DNA of 64,000 nucleotides from Mycobacterium florentinum (GTDB lineage: Bacteria > Actinomycetota > Actinomycetes > Mycobacteriales > Mycobacteriaceae): assembly GCF_010730355.1 (NCBI RefSeq), contig NZ_AP022576.1, forward strand, positions 806,001 to 870,000, read 5' to 3'. The notes beneath the pieces were generated by a model. It saw only the letters and a program-made list of their open reading frames with translations. It was not told the DNA's origin and made no database searches. Below, in pieces: positions 26,426 to 36,028 of the stretch; the first letter of the stretch is position 1, and each line of letters starts with the position of its first letter. Made by a program: the position numbers and the translations under genes.

Positions 26426-29400
26426 ATGGATCTCGGAACGTCCCATGCGCAGCGCCGATCCGATGCCGCCGATTCGGCGATCACGGGCAGCGCAACGTCG
26501 AACGGCAATCCGGCCGCGACACCGTCGGATAGACGTCAGCCGATGGGCTCGCTCACCGTGCGCCGTCAGCCCTCGTCGACGGCGGTGCTGCTGGTGGCGG
26601 CGTTCGGCGCGTTCCTCGCCTTCCTCGACTCGACGATCGTCAACGTCGCGTTCCCGAACATCCAGCAGTCGTTTCCCACCTACCCCATCGGCGACTTGTC
26701 CTGGGTTCTCAACGCCTACAACATCGTCTTTGCGGCGTTCCTGGTGGCGGCGGGCAAGCTCGCCGACCTGCTCGGCCGCAAGCGAATGTTCATCTGGGGC
26801 GTGCTGCTGTTCACGGCCGCATCGTGGCTGTGCGCACTCGCCAACACCGTCGAGCAACTGGTCACATTCCGGATCCTGCAGGGCATCGGTGCGGCACTGC
26901 TGGTACCGGCCTCCCTCGCCCTGGTCGTCGAGGGCTTCGAGGTCGCGCGCCGCGCCCACGGCGTGGGATTGTGGGGCGCCGCGGCGGCCATCGCCTCGGG
27001 TCTCGGCCCGCCGATCGGCGGCGCGATCGTGCAGGTGTCCGATTGGCGCTGGGCGTTTTTGGTGAACGTGCCGCTCGGCGTCGTCGCGGTGGTGGTGGCC
27101 CGTCGCGAGTTGGTCGAGAGCCGTTCGCCCGGACAACGGCGAGTACCCGACCTGCGTGGCGCGCTGTTGCTCGCCGCCGCGCTCGGCCTGTTGACCCTCG
27201 GGTTGATCAAGGGTCCGGACTGGGGCTGGTCCGGCGCCGGCACCATCGGGTCGTTCGTCGCCGCGGCGGTCGCGCTGGTCGGGTTCGTGGCGAGCTCCCG
27301 GTTCCACCCGTCGCCGCTGATCGAACCCGCTTATCTGCGCGTGCAATCGTTCGTCGCGGGCAACGTCCTGACGATCATCGCCGGCGCCGGCTTCTACGGC
27401 TACCTCCTCACGCACGTGCTGTTCCTCAACTACGTGTGGGGATACAACCTGCTCAGGACCGGCCTCGCGGTCGCCCCCGCCGCACTGGTCGCGGCCGTCG
27501 TGGCGGCGGTGCTCGGCAAGATCGCCGACCGGCGCGGACACCGCACGATCATCTTCATCGGCGCGCTGATCTGGGCCGGCAGCCTGGTCTGGTACGTGCA
27601 GCGGGTCGGGACGCAACCGAACTTCTTGCGCGAGTGGCTGCCCGGCCAGCTGCTGCAGGGACTCGGGGTCGGTGCCACGCTACCGCTGCTCGGCAGCGCC
27701 GCCCTGGCCCGGGTACCCAAGGGCGGCAGCTACGCCACGGCGTCGGCGGTGGTCAGCAGTTGTCGCCAACTCGGCGCCGTCATCGGAATCGCGTTGCTCG
27801 TGGTCCTGATCGGCACACCGGCCCGGGGCGAGGCCGCCGAGGCGCTGCGCCGCGGCTGGGTGATGGCCGCGATCTGCTTCGTCGCGGTGGCCATCGGGGC
27901 TTTGTTCCTCGGCCGCACCGGCCAGGTGACCGCCGACCCTGTCGATGTCAAGCACCCGCCGAAACTCGAACCACGTTCGCGTGCAACGGCTGTCGCGCGG
28001 CACGAGCAGGTGCTTGCGGTCGGCCGCGATGACGACGTGCTGGAGACCCTGCCGCTGTTCGCCGGCCTGGACCCCGAAGCCCTTGCCGACCTGCGGGACA
28101 GCGCCGAGGAGATAGAAGTCACCGCCGGCTCATATCTCTTCCAGGCCGGCGACGCGGCCGACTCCCTGTACGTGGTGCGCAACGGCCGCCTGCAGGCGGT
28201 GCAACAGGGCGTCGCGATCCGGGAGCTGGGCCGCGGCGAGGTGATCGGCGAGCTCGGGCTGCTCACCGGCGCACCCCGGTCCGCGGCCATCCGGGCGGTG
28301 CGCGACTCCACCCTGGTGCGACTGACGAAGGCCCAGTTCGACAAGATCGCCGACGCCCGCGTGCTCGGCGCGTTGGTGCGCGAGCTGGCCACCCGGCTGC
28401 ATCAGCTGCCACCGCCGACGTCTTCAAACCTGACCTCATGCGATGTGGTCGTCGCGGTAGTCGGCGTCGACACCGACGCTCCCGTGACGATGGTGGCCCA
28501 CGAATTGGTGCACCTGCTGTCGGGTTATGTCCGCGCGGTGCGGCCGGGCCGCGTCGACCGCGAGGGCCTGGAGCGCGCCGAGCGGGCCGCGGACAAGGTG
28601 GTGCTGCAGGCGCAGGTCGATGACGCGGAATGGCGAGACTTCTGCCTGCGCGTCGCGGATCGGATCGTGCTCGTCTCGGGAAACCCTGCGCCGCCGGCTG
28701 ATCCGCTGCCCGACCGCGCCACCGGCGCCGACCTGCTGCTGGCCGGTCCGCCGGCCAGCCGGGAGCACCGCCGCGCCTGGGAAGAGCTGATCACGCCTCG
28801 GTCGGTACTCACCGTGCACGCCGACGGTTCGGCCGAGGACCTGCGTCCGCTCGCCGCGCGCATCGTGGGGCGTTCGATCGGTCTGGTCTTGGGCGGCGGC
28901 GGCGCACGGGCGTTCGCCCATCTCGGGGTGCTCGAAGAGCTGGAAGCCGCCGGGGTCGTCGTCGACCGGTTCGCCGGCACCAGCATGGGCGCGATCGTCG
29001 CGGCGCTGGCGGCCAGCGGGCTGGACGCGGCGGGCGTCGACGCCTACGTGTACGAGTACTTCATCCGCACCAATCCGATCCGGGACTACACCGTGCCGGT
29101 GAAAGGCCTGACCCGCGGGCGGCGCATTCCGGCGCTGCTGCGCCGCGCCTACGGCGAACGGCTGATCGAGGAGCTGCCCAAGGAGTTCCGGTGCGTCAGC
29201 GTGGATCTGCTGGGGCGGCGCACCGTCGTGCATCGCCGCGGCCCGGTTGCCGACGCGGTGGGGTGTTCGCTGCGCCTGCCCGGGATCTTCCCGCCGTACG
29301 TCTATGGCGGCACGCTGCACGTCGACGGCGGGGTGCTGGACAACCTTCCGGTCTCGGCGCTGGCGAGTACCGAGGGCCCGCTGGTCGCGGTCGCGGTCGG

Positions 29401-29665
29401 TTTCGGTGGCGACGCGACCGCGTCCACGACTGAATTCACCGGTCCCCCACGTGTTCCCGGGATCGGCGAAACCCTCATTCGCACGATGATGATGGGCAGC
29501 GGGTTGGCCGCCGCCACGACGCTGGCTCAAGCCGACGTCGTGATCCGGCCCAGCACCCGCGGCGTCGGGCTGCTGGAGTTCCATCAGATTGACCAGGCCC
29601 GCGAGTCCGGCCGCGCCGCCGCCCGGGAGGCGTTGCCCGATATCCTCGCGCTCACTCACCGCTGA
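26426..29665 (+). CDS. MFS transporter-cNMP-binding-patatin fusion
   Basis: A 1079-residue three-part protein of the M. tuberculosis Rv3239c/Rv3728 type. Residues about 45-510 form a 14-helix DHA2-like major facilitator, with ADLLGRKRMF and RILQGIGAALLVPASLAL. A cNMP-binding domain follows at about 538-650, with GELGLLTGAPRSAA. A patatin domain starts at about residue 815, with GGGGARAFAH, nucleophile S853 in GTSMG and D967 in DGG, so the lipase dyad is intact. Such a protein could export or flip a lipid and hydrolyse it under cyclic-nucleotide control. It starts 32 bases after the cyclase stop on the same strand, so the two are likely co-transcribed. The start at 26426 gives a long polar N-terminus; an ATG near 26543 is an alternative. 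Confidence 0.92.
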   Translation: MDLGTSHAQRRSDAADSAITGSATSNGNPAATPSDRRQPMGSLTVRRQPSSTAVLLVAAFGAFLAFLDSTIVNVAFPNIQQSFPTYPIGDLSWVLNAYNIVFAAFLVAAGKLADLLGRKRMFIWGVLLFTAASWLCALANTVEQLVTFRILQGIGAALLVPASLALVVEGFEVARRAHGVGLWGAAAAIASGLGPPIGGAIVQVSDWRWAFLVNVPLGVVAVVVARRELVESRSPGQRRVPDLRGALLLAAALGLLTLGLIKGPDWGWSGAGTIGSFVAAAVALVGFVASSRFHPSPLIEPAYLRVQSFVAGNVLTIIAGAGFYGYLLTHVLFLNYVWGYNLLRTGLAVAPAALVAAVVAAVLGKIADRRGHRTIIFIGALIWAGSLVWYVQRVGTQPNFLREWLPGQLLQGLGVGATLPLLGSAALARVPKGGSYATASAVVSSCRQLGAVIGIALLVVLIGTPARGEAAEALRRGWVMAAICFVAVAIGALFLGRTGQVTADPVDVKHPPKLEPRSRATAVARHEQVLAVGRDDDVLETLPLFAGLDPEALADLRDSAEEIEVTAGSYLFQAGDAADSLYVVRNGRLQAVQQGVAIRELGRGEVIGELGLLTGAPRSAAIRAVRDSTLVRLTKAQFDKIADARVLGALVRELATRLHQLPPPTSSNLTSCDVVVAVVGVDTDAPVTMVAHELVHLLSGYVRAVRPGRVDREGLERAERAADKVVLQAQVDDAEWRDFCLRVADRIVLVSGNPAPPADPLPDRATGADLLLAGPPASREHRRAWEELITPRSVLTVHADGSAEDLRPLAARIVGRSIGLVLGGGGARAFAHLGVLEELEAAGVVVDRFAGTSMGAIVAALAASGLDAAGVDAYVYEYFIRTNPIRDYTVPVKGLTRGRRIPALLRRAYGERLIEELPKEFRCVSVDLLGRRTVVHRRGPVADAVGCSLRLPGIFPPYVYGGTLHVDGGVLDNLPVSALASTEGPLVAVAVGFGGDATASTTEFTGPPRVPGIGETLIRTMMMGSGLAAATTLAQADVVIRPSTRGVGLLEFHQIDQARESGRAAAREALPDILALTHR

Positions 29666-29952
29666 GCCCAACGCACACCGGAACATGATGCGGCATAAAA
29701 GATCTCGCTGAGTCTTGGGGCGCGCGGCGCGACCGATCGGCGAACGAAGCGGGTTCGCGTTGCCCGGAATTCACCGGCCGTTCGCATCGGCCGGCGCCCG
29801 GTCACCGCGAATTTCGATGGCCGGCGCCGAAACACCGGAGCCCCTGGCGGTAGCACGATCACGCATGCACCACCGCGATGTTGTAGTTTTCGAGCGACGA
29901 TATTGGTCGGGGCTTACCGTCATGGTTGCCAGACCGTGAATAGGAGTCAGCC

Positions 29953-31602
29953 ATGACCGGCGCGCAGGGCTCGCGGTTAGGGACGATGTTCGGTCCCTAC
30001 TACCTCAAACGGCTGCTGGGCCGCGGCGGCATGGGCGAGGTCTACGAAGCCGAGCACACCGTCAAGGAGTGGACGGTGGCCCTCAAGCTGATGTCGCATG
30101 CGTACAGCCAAGATCCGGTGTTTCGCAAGCGGATGGAGCGCGAGGCCCGCATCACCGGCCGACTGCTGGAGCCCCACGTGGTTCCCATCCACGACTACGG
30201 CGAAATCGACGGGCAACTGTATTTGGAGATGCGCCTGATCGAGGGCATCGACCTGGGCAGCCTGCTCGAGCAGGACGGAGCGTTGGCTCCCGCTCGCGCG
30301 GTGGCCATCATCCTTCAGGTCGCCGCGGCACTCGATGCCGCGCACGCCGCGGGGGTCACGCACCGTGACGTCAAGCCGCAGAACATCCTGATCACCCGGA
30401 ACGACTTCGCCTACCTGGTCGACTTCGGCATCGCCAGCGCGAAAACCGACGAGAAGCTCACCCAGATGGGCACCGCGGTGGGGACCTGGAAATACATGGC
30501 GCCCGAACGGTTTTCGAGTGATGAGGTGACGCCGCGCGCCGACGTCTACGCGCTGGCCTGTGTGCTGTTCGAATGCTTGACCGGGGCGCCGCCCTATCCG
30601 GCCGACAGCACGGGCGTGCTGGTCACCTCGCACATGATGGAGCCCATCCCGCTGCCCAGCACCCAAGGCTTCGGGGTGGACCAGGCATTCGATGCCGTGA
30701 TCGCCGGCGGCATGGCCAAGAAGCCGATCGAGCGCTATGCCAGCGCCGGTGATCTGGCGGAGGCCGCACACGACGCGCTGTCCCGGCCCGAGCGCGATCG
30801 CGCCGCAACGATCCTGCGGCGCAGCGAAACCTCGGCCAAGGCACAGGACACCCAGCCCGAGGCGTCGACCTCCTCGGACACGCGATACAACCCGCTGGCG
30901 TCGACGGGACCGGAAACCCAGCCGGACGGCCCACCGCCGCCGCTGACATCGGCATCGGGCAGCGGCTCGCTGCCCACCGCCGAGCCCGGTGCCACCGGAG
31001 CGGGCCAACCACGCAACCGCAGCCGCTGGCCGATCCTGGCTGCGGCCGGCGTCGCGGTCGTCGTCGCCATTGCCGGAATCGGCATCTGGCTGACGATGAA
31101 ACCCGCTGCCCAGCAACCGCCCAAGCCGAGTGCCGGGAAAACCCCGGCGCCCACCAGCCAGGCCCCCAGCAATGACCAGGCGCGGCTGATCAGCCTGCTG
31201 CCGCCGGGCTATCTGGCCGGCACGTGCACGCCGGCCACGCCCGAATCCGGGAGCATCTGGACCAACGCGGTCGCGATGGTGTCCTGCGGTCAGAACACTC
31301 AGCCCGGCGGCCCCAGCAAGGCCACTTACGGCCTGTTCCCGACTCCGGACCGGCTCAAGAAGTCCTTCACCGACGACATCGCGAACGTCAGCCTGGTGAA
31401 CTGCCCCGGGGAGGGCGCCTCCCCGGTGAGCTGGCACTACGACCAAACCCCCAACGAGATGGCCGGATTGATCGCGTGCGGCACCTACAACGGCCACCCG
31501 AACGTGATCTGGACCAACGAGGAAAAACTCATGCTCAGCGACGTCGCGGGCGACCCCGCCACCGTCGAGGACCTGCACACCTGGTGGGACGCCTACGGCT
31601 GA
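29953..31602 (+). CDS. Transmembrane Ser/Thr kinase (PknE/PknF-like), second copy
   Basis: A 549-residue receptor-like kinase clearly paralogous to the one at 21068 in its kinase domain: GRGGMGEV, HRDVKPQN, DFGIAS, and activation loop TQMGTAVGTWKYMAPE. A Pro/Ser/Thr-rich linker leads to one membrane helix at about 359-381. The extracytoplasmic part differs from the first kinase: there is no CxxC, but four spaced cysteines (GTCT, VSCG, VNCP, IACG) could form two disulfides. It probably senses a different ligand. ATAGGAG precedes the ATG. It closes the signalling block, whose other members are natural candidate targets. Confidence 0.92.
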   Translation: MTGAQGSRLGTMFGPYYLKRLLGRGGMGEVYEAEHTVKEWTVALKLMSHAYSQDPVFRKRMEREARITGRLLEPHVVPIHDYGEIDGQLYLEMRLIEGIDLGSLLEQDGALAPARAVAIILQVAAALDAAHAAGVTHRDVKPQNILITRNDFAYLVDFGIASAKTDEKLTQMGTAVGTWKYMAPERFSSDEVTPRADVYALACVLFECLTGAPPYPADSTGVLVTSHMMEPIPLPSTQGFGVDQAFDAVIAGGMAKKPIERYASAGDLAEAAHDALSRPERDRAATILRRSETSAKAQDTQPEASTSSDTRYNPLASTGPETQPDGPPPPLTSASGSGSLPTAEPGATGAGQPRNRSRWPILAAAGVAVVVAIAGIGIWLTMKPAAQQPPKPSAGKTPAPTSQAPSNDQARLISLLPPGYLAGTCTPATPESGSIWTNAVAMVSCGQNTQPGGPSKATYGLFPTPDRLKKSFTDDIANVSLVNCPGEGASPVSWHYDQTPNEMAGLIACGTYNGHPNVIWTNEEKLMLSDVAGDPATVEDLHTWWDAYG

Positions 31603-32724
31603 TCACCGCACCGGCGGCACCGGGACGAACTCCGTCGGGTTCGGCGACACCAGCGCCGAAAGCCTTCTGAGGCAGACGGACGGATCGACGTCATTGAGGT
31701 CGATCCCCGCAAAGGAGTCCGCGTCGACCCGCGCGCTGATCAAGCACGGCCGAATCCGTTCACCGGTAGCCGGATCCGTCGTCTCGACGACACCGCTGAA
31801 GATCACCACCTCAAACCGGCGTTCGCCGTCGAGTGCGAACAGGGTCGCCAGGCACAGCAGCGCGAGTTGGGCGATGGTGCCGGCGTACAACGCTTTCACC
31901 TGCCCCGCGGGACGCGGCGTCTCGACAACCGTTTGACGGCTCTTGACGTAGCGGTATGCCTTGGCAGTTGGGACGACATCGGCGGTGGGCAGTTCGTATT
32001 CGACCACCAATTGATGCAGCGCCGGCGCATAGTCGACGGCGAGCTTGGGGGTGATGCCGCTCGGCAATGGCATTGCCGTCAGGACGGATTCGACGTGGTC
32101 GGCCAGTTCGGCCGGACCCGACGCCGACGCGTCCGGCAGCTGCCGCAATCCTGCCCGAAGCAGATCGGTCAGCGCGGCCACATGAGATTCGATTTTCGCG
32201 TTCTGCCGTTCCACCTGAACGGCCACGCCGTCGAGGTTGTAGATTTCGCTTTCCAGGACAACGCCTTTGGGCCAGCAGCTGCGCTGCCATTCGCGCTGGC
32301 GCGCTAGCTCGGCGGCCCTGGCCCTCGCCTCGGCGGCCTGCACCGCCGCGTAGAGCGCCCTGGTGGTCTCGAGCTCTTTGAGCCGCTGCTGTTCGCGCAC
32401 CGGGTGCCGGCGGCGGGCCAGCTGGTATTGGTAGCGGGCCTGCCCCAGCAACCGTTCGGCATCGGACAATCGGTCGTACGCCGGCGGTTGCACGAAGTCC
32501 GCCAGCCGGGGCAAGGGTTCAGCGATCTCCAAGTAGCGGATTCGCATTTCGCAGGCTTCGGCGTTCTCGCGGGCCTTGCTGACGGTGTAGTAGCGCTCCA
32601 GCATCCGGCACGCCGACTCCCAGTTCTCGGCGCTGGTTCGCCGCGAGGAGCGCCACAAGTTCCAGAGCGCGTGGTACGCCTCGAGTTCGGCGGCGCGACG
32701 CTGGCCGTCGTCGAATGGCCCCAT
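31603..32724 (-). CDS. Coiled-coil protein resembling the N-terminal part of Mrr-type nuclease proteins
   Basis: A 373-residue soluble protein. Residues about 60-200 are strongly helical and charged, coiled-coil-like, with many Ala/Arg/Glu. The C-terminal 90 residues include RPCLISARVDADSF, VCLRRLSALVSPNPTEFVPV and end at PPVR. As far as I remember, this resembles the segment that precedes the Mrr-like restriction endonuclease domain in larger actinobacterial proteins. Here the protein stops where that domain would begin, and its stop codon directly abuts the stop of the second kinase. Either it is a nuclease-free variant or a truncated gene. The resemblance is from memory and should be treated as a suggestion. 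Confidence 0.65.
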   Translation of the reverse strand: MGPFDDGQRRAAELEAYHALWNLWRSSRRTSAENWESACRMLERYYTVSKARENAEACEMRIRYLEIAEPLPRLADFVQPPAYDRLSDAERLLGQARYQYQLARRRHPVREQQRLKELETTRALYAAVQAAEARARAAELARQREWQRSCWPKGVVLESEIYNLDGVAVQVERQNAKIESHVAALTDLLRAGLRQLPDASASGPAELADHVESVLTAMPLPSGITPKLAVDYAPALHQLVVEYELPTADVVPTAKAYRYVKSRQTVVETPRPAGQVKALYAGTIAQLALLCLATLFALDGERRFEVVIFSGVVETTDPATGERIRPCLISARVDADSFAGIDLNDVDPSVCLRRLSALVSPNPTEFVPVPPVR

Positions 32725-32819
32725 GCTCTCCCCTGACCGGGTGACTTCCGTCCCTTCAGAACTTAACGCGTCAGGTGCGGCATGTGCAGCGGGGCGCCAT
32801 CACGGGCATACGGGGTCGG

Positions 32820-32876
32820 CGGGCGTGGGGGCCACGGATTATCAAGCTCCGCGAGCGCGGTCGACCCCCACGCCCG
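32820..32876 (-). terminator. Strong stem-loop after glutamine synthetase
   Basis: GGGCGTGGGGG (32821-32831) pairs perfectly with CCCCCACGCCC (32865-32875), extendable by one C-G pair. The loop of about 33 bases itself contains a CCGCGAGCGCGG hairpin. It lies about ten bases past the stop of the minus-strand glutamine synthetase gene. There is no U-tract, as is common for mycobacterial terminators. Confidence 0.6.
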
Positions 32877-32885
32877 ACGACGGCC

Positions 32886-35063
32886 TCAGAGGATGTAGAG
32901 CATCTCCTGGTAGGTGGGCAGCGGCCACAAGTCGTCGGCTACAACGCCTTCCAGCGTGTCGGCGGCGGTGCGCACCGCTTCCATCGCCGGCAGCAGCGCC
33001 TCCTGGGCATGCGTGGCCTCGTCGAGTGCCGACTCCGCCGAGTGGTCCGACAGGGCCGCCTTCAAACTCGCCAGTGCCGCAGACAGATCGGCCAGCGGGG
33101 CCGAAACCGCTTCCAACGCCGCCGTGCTGGGCTGCACACCGGCCTTCTTCAGTGTCGCGACGTTCTGCGCGAGTTCGGTTTGGTAGCGGGTTGCGGCGGG
33201 CAGGATGACCGTCGTCCCGATCTCCAGCGCGAGCTTCGCCTCGACGGCGATCGTCAACGCGTACTGCTCCAGCCGGACCTCGTAGCGGCTGTGCAGCTCG
33301 CGTTCGTTGAACACCCCGTATTTCGCGAAGAGTTCGATCGCGTCCGGTTTGATCAGCTCCGGGATGGCGTCCAGGGTGGTCTTCAGATTCGGCAGGCCGC
33401 GCTCGGCCGCTTCGATCTGCCAGTTCTCCGAGTAGCCGTCTCCGTTGAAGACCACCGCCCCGTGCTCGGTAATGACCTCGGTGAGCAGCTTCTGCACCGC
33501 CTGATCGAAGTCCTCACCGTCGGCGACGGCCTGCTCCAGCACTCCGGCCATGTAGTCCAGCGAGTCCGCCATGATCGTGTTGAGCACGATCAGGGGCACG
33601 GCAACCGTCTGGCCGGAGCCGGGTGCCCGGAACTCGAACCGGTTCCCGGTGAAGGCGAACGGGCTGGTCCGGTTGCGGTCACCGGCATCGGTCGGCAGGT
33701 GGGGCAGGGTGTCGACACCAATGATCATGGTGCCCTTGCCCTTCGACGAGGTGGCCGCGCCCTTGGCGATCTGGTCGAACACGTCGGCCAGCTGCTCACC
33801 CAGGAAGATCGAGATGATCGCGGGCGGTGCCTCATTGGCGCCCAGCCGGTGATCGTTGGTGGCCGACGCGACCGACACCCGAAGCAGCCCGGCGAACTTG
33901 TGCACGGCGCGAATCACCGCCGCGCAGAACACCAGGAATTGCGCGTTCTCGTGCGGGGTGTCGCCCGGAACCAGCAGGGAGCCCAGCTCGGAGTTGCCCA
34001 TCGAGAAGTTGACGTGCTTGCCCGATCCGTTGACGCCGGCGAACGGCTTCTCGTGGAACAGGCATTCCATGCCGTGCTTCTTGGCGATCGTCTTGAAGAC
34101 CGTCATCAGCAGCTGCTGGTGGTCGGAGGCGATGTTGGCCCGCTCGAACATCGGCGCGATCTCGAACTGACCGGGGGCGACCTCGTTGTGCCGGGTCTTG
34201 GCCGGGATGCCGAGTTTGAACAGCTCTCGCTCGGTGTCCATCATGAATCCCAGGACACGCTCGGGAACCGCGCCGAAGTAGTGGTCGTCGAACTCCTGAC
34301 CCTTGGGCGGCTTGGCGCCGAACACCGTGCGACCGGCGTTGAGCAGGTCCGGCCGCGCCAGGAAGAAGTGCCGGTCGACCAGGAAGTACTCCTGCTCGGG
34401 GCCGCAGAACGACACCACCTTGTTGAGGTCCTTGTGCCCGAACAGTGTCAGGATCCGCTCGGCGTGGATACCCATCGCCTGCTGGCTGCGCAGCAGCGGC
34501 GTCTTGTAGTCCAACGCCTCGCCGGTCATCGAAACGAAGACCGTGGGGATGCATAGCGTGTTGCCGTTCGGGTTCTCCAGGACATACGCGGGACTGGTCA
34601 CGTCCCAGCCGGTGTAACCCCGGGCCTCGAAGGTGCTGCGCAACCCGCCGGAGGGGAAACTCGAAGCGTCGGGTTCGCCCTGGATCAGAGTTTTACCCGC
34701 GAACTCGGCGAGCGTCTGCCCATCGGAGACGGGTTCTAAGAAGCTGTCGTGCTTCTCGGCGGTCAGGCCGGTCATCGGATAGAAGACGTGGGCGTAGTGG
34801 GTGGCGCCCTTCTCCAGCGCCCAGTCCTTCATGGCCACCGCGACCGTGTCGGCGACTGCCGGGTCGAGTTTGGCGCCCTTCTCGATGGTCGCCACCACGG
34901 ACTTGTATACCGACTTGGGCAGCCGTGCCTGCATTTCGGCCTTGGTGAAGACATTGGAGCCGAAGACCTCGCCGGGTGTCTCACCGGCGACGAAACTGAC
35001 GGCCGGGGGGACATATGCCTCGACGTTGTTGATCGCCTGCAGGCGCACTGCGTTTCCGCTCAA
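32886..35063 (-). CDS. Glutamine synthetase type III
   Basis: A 725-residue glutamine synthetase of the large GSIII class (types I and II are about 470 and 370 residues). Family landmarks include the glutamate/ATP-binding [13 protein letters not shown], the NEVAPGQFE strand and [10 protein letters not shown], and a long GSIII-specific C-terminal helical region after about residue 600. It condenses glutamate and ammonia with ATP as a large soluble oligomer. GSIII lacks the adenylylated tyrosine system of type I. M. tuberculosis is known for type I enzymes only, so this is an accessory GS. The start is TTG 35063, with AGGAAC upstream. It is bracketed by a leader hairpin and a terminator and is probably transcribed alone. 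Confidence 0.93.
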   Translation of the reverse strand: MSGNAVRLQAINNVEAYVPPAVSFVAGETPGEVFGSNVFTKAEMQARLPKSVYKSVVATIEKGAKLDPAVADTVAVAMKDWALEKGATHYAHVFYPMTGLTAEKHDSFLEPVSDGQTLAEFAGKTLIQGEPDASSFPSGGLRSTFEARGYTGWDVTSPAYVLENPNGNTLCIPTVFVSMTGEALDYKTPLLRSQQAMGIHAERILTLFGHKDLNKVVSFCGPEQEYFLVDRHFFLARPDLLNAGRTVFGAKPPKGQEFDDHYFGAVPERVLGFMMDTERELFKLGIPAKTRHNEVAPGQFEIAPMFERANIASDHQQLLMTVFKTIAKKHGMECLFHEKPFAGVNGSGKHVNFSMGNSELGSLLVPGDTPHENAQFLVFCAAVIRAVHKFAGLLRVSVASATNDHRLGANEAPPAIISIFLGEQLADVFDQIAKGAATSSKGKGTMIIGVDTLPHLPTDAGDRNRTSPFAFTGNRFEFRAPGSGQTVAVPLIVLNTIMADSLDYMAGVLEQAVADGEDFDQAVQKLLTEVITEHGAVVFNGDGYSENWQIEAAERGLPNLKTTLDAIPELIKPDAIELFAKYGVFNERELHSRYEVRLEQYALTIAVEAKLALEIGTTVILPAATRYQTELAQNVATLKKAGVQPSTAALEAVSAPLADLSAALASLKAALSDHSAESALDEATHAQEALLPAMEAVRTAADTLEGVVADDLWPLPTYQEMLYIL

Positions 35064-35081
35064 TGGAGTTCCTATCGCTGA

Positions 35082-35123
35082 GGGGGGTCAACGACCTTCC
35101 CCTGCGGGAAGGTGGACCGCCCC
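35082..35123 (-). promoter_or_regulatory. Nested hairpin in glutamine synthetase leader
   Basis: An inner stem CCTTCCC/GGGAAGG with a CTGC loop (35095-35112) is enclosed by an outer GGGGGGTC/GACC-G-CCCC stem. It ends about 18 bases before the TTG start of the GSIII gene. It could control translation or be a regulator site. No known riboswitch family is recognised. Confidence 0.45.
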
Positions 35124-35209
35124 ACAGTAGGAACCTTCGATTCCGAACTTGTTACGCGCGCGTCAACGGCGCGCTTCAAGCATTGCGGAAGTGAGACAAC
35201 CTGTTTACG

Positions 35210-36028
35210 TCAGGCCGCGGCGTTGGCCCGCTTCCGGCGCACCAGCAGGGTCGTTTTGACGACGAGAAACACCACCGCCACCCCCATGAGCAGCGTGGAC
35301 AGCGCATACGCGCCGTACTCGGCGCCGCGGGCGTAACGATCGTTCACCAGCAGCGTCAGTGTTTGCGACTCCCCCGGCAGGTTCGACGACACCATGATCA
35401 CTCCGCCGAATTCGCCGAGGGTGCGCGCGGTGGTCAGCACCGTGCCATAGATCAGGCCCCACCGGATGGTCGGCAGGGTGATCCGCCAAAACGTCTGCCA
35501 TGGGCCCGAACCCAGGGTTGCCGCCGCCTGTTCCTGTTCGGTGCCCACCTCCTGTAGCACCGGTTGGACCTCACGCACGACGAACGGCAACGTGACGAAG
35601 ATGCTCACCAGGATGAGGCCGGGCAAGCCGAAGATGACCTTGATTCCGAAATCGTTCTCCACGAAGCCCAGCGCACCGGCCGACCCCCACAGCAGGATCA
35701 GCGCGACACCGACGATGATGGGCGAGACCGCAAAGGGCAGGTCGACGATCGCCTGCAGCGCGGCCCTACCTCGGAACCGGCTGCGCGCGAGCAACAATGA
35801 CGTGAGAACGCCGAAGACCACGTTCAGCGGGACCACAATGACGACCACCAACAGCGACAGATGCAGCGCCGAGATCGCCGCCGGCGTGGTGATCCACGCG
35901 TAGAACTGGCCGAACCCGGGCTTGAACGTCCGCCACAGAATGATCGACACCGGCACGATCAGCATCACGCCGATATACGCCAGCGTCACGGATCGGGTGA
36001 GGTAACGGGCCCACAATGACGACGTCAC
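35210..36028 (-). CDS. cysW: Sulfate ABC transporter permease CysW
   Basis: A 272-residue, six-helix ABC permease, the same length as M. tuberculosis CysW. It has the EAA-like cytoplasmic loop (EQEQAAATLGSGPWQTFWRI) that contacts the ATPase, and the family GEFGGVIMVSSN near the C-terminus. The GTG start at 36028 overlaps the stop of cysT (GTGA). It imports sulfate or thiosulfate across the inner membrane with CysT, SubI and an ATPase. Downstream, where cysA usually follows, there are only 146 bases before the glutamine synthetase leader. Confidence 0.92.
   Translation of the reverse strand: MTSSLWARYLTRSVTLAYIGVMLIVPVSIILWRTFKPGFGQFYAWITTPAAISALHLSLLVVVIVVPLNVVFGVLTSLLLARSRFRGRAALQAIVDLPFAVSPIIVGVALILLWGSAGALGFVENDFGIKVIFGLPGLILVSIFVTLPFVVREVQPVLQEVGTEQEQAAATLGSGPWQTFWRITLPTIRWGLIYGTVLTTARTLGEFGGVIMVSSNLPGESQTLTLLVNDRYARGAEYGAYALSTLLMGVAVVFLVVKTTLLVRRKRANAAA

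Noticed and set aside
25883..27616. 577-codon minus-strand frame across the cyclase/MFS genes
   Set aside because: Arg/Gly/Asp/His-rich shadow without motifs, antisense to two well-supported genes.
21068..31602. CBASS-like anti-phage system (cyclase plus patatin)
   Set aside because: The cyclase is class III, not a CD-NTase, and the patatins use classic cNMP domains of known mycobacterial type; signalling fits better.
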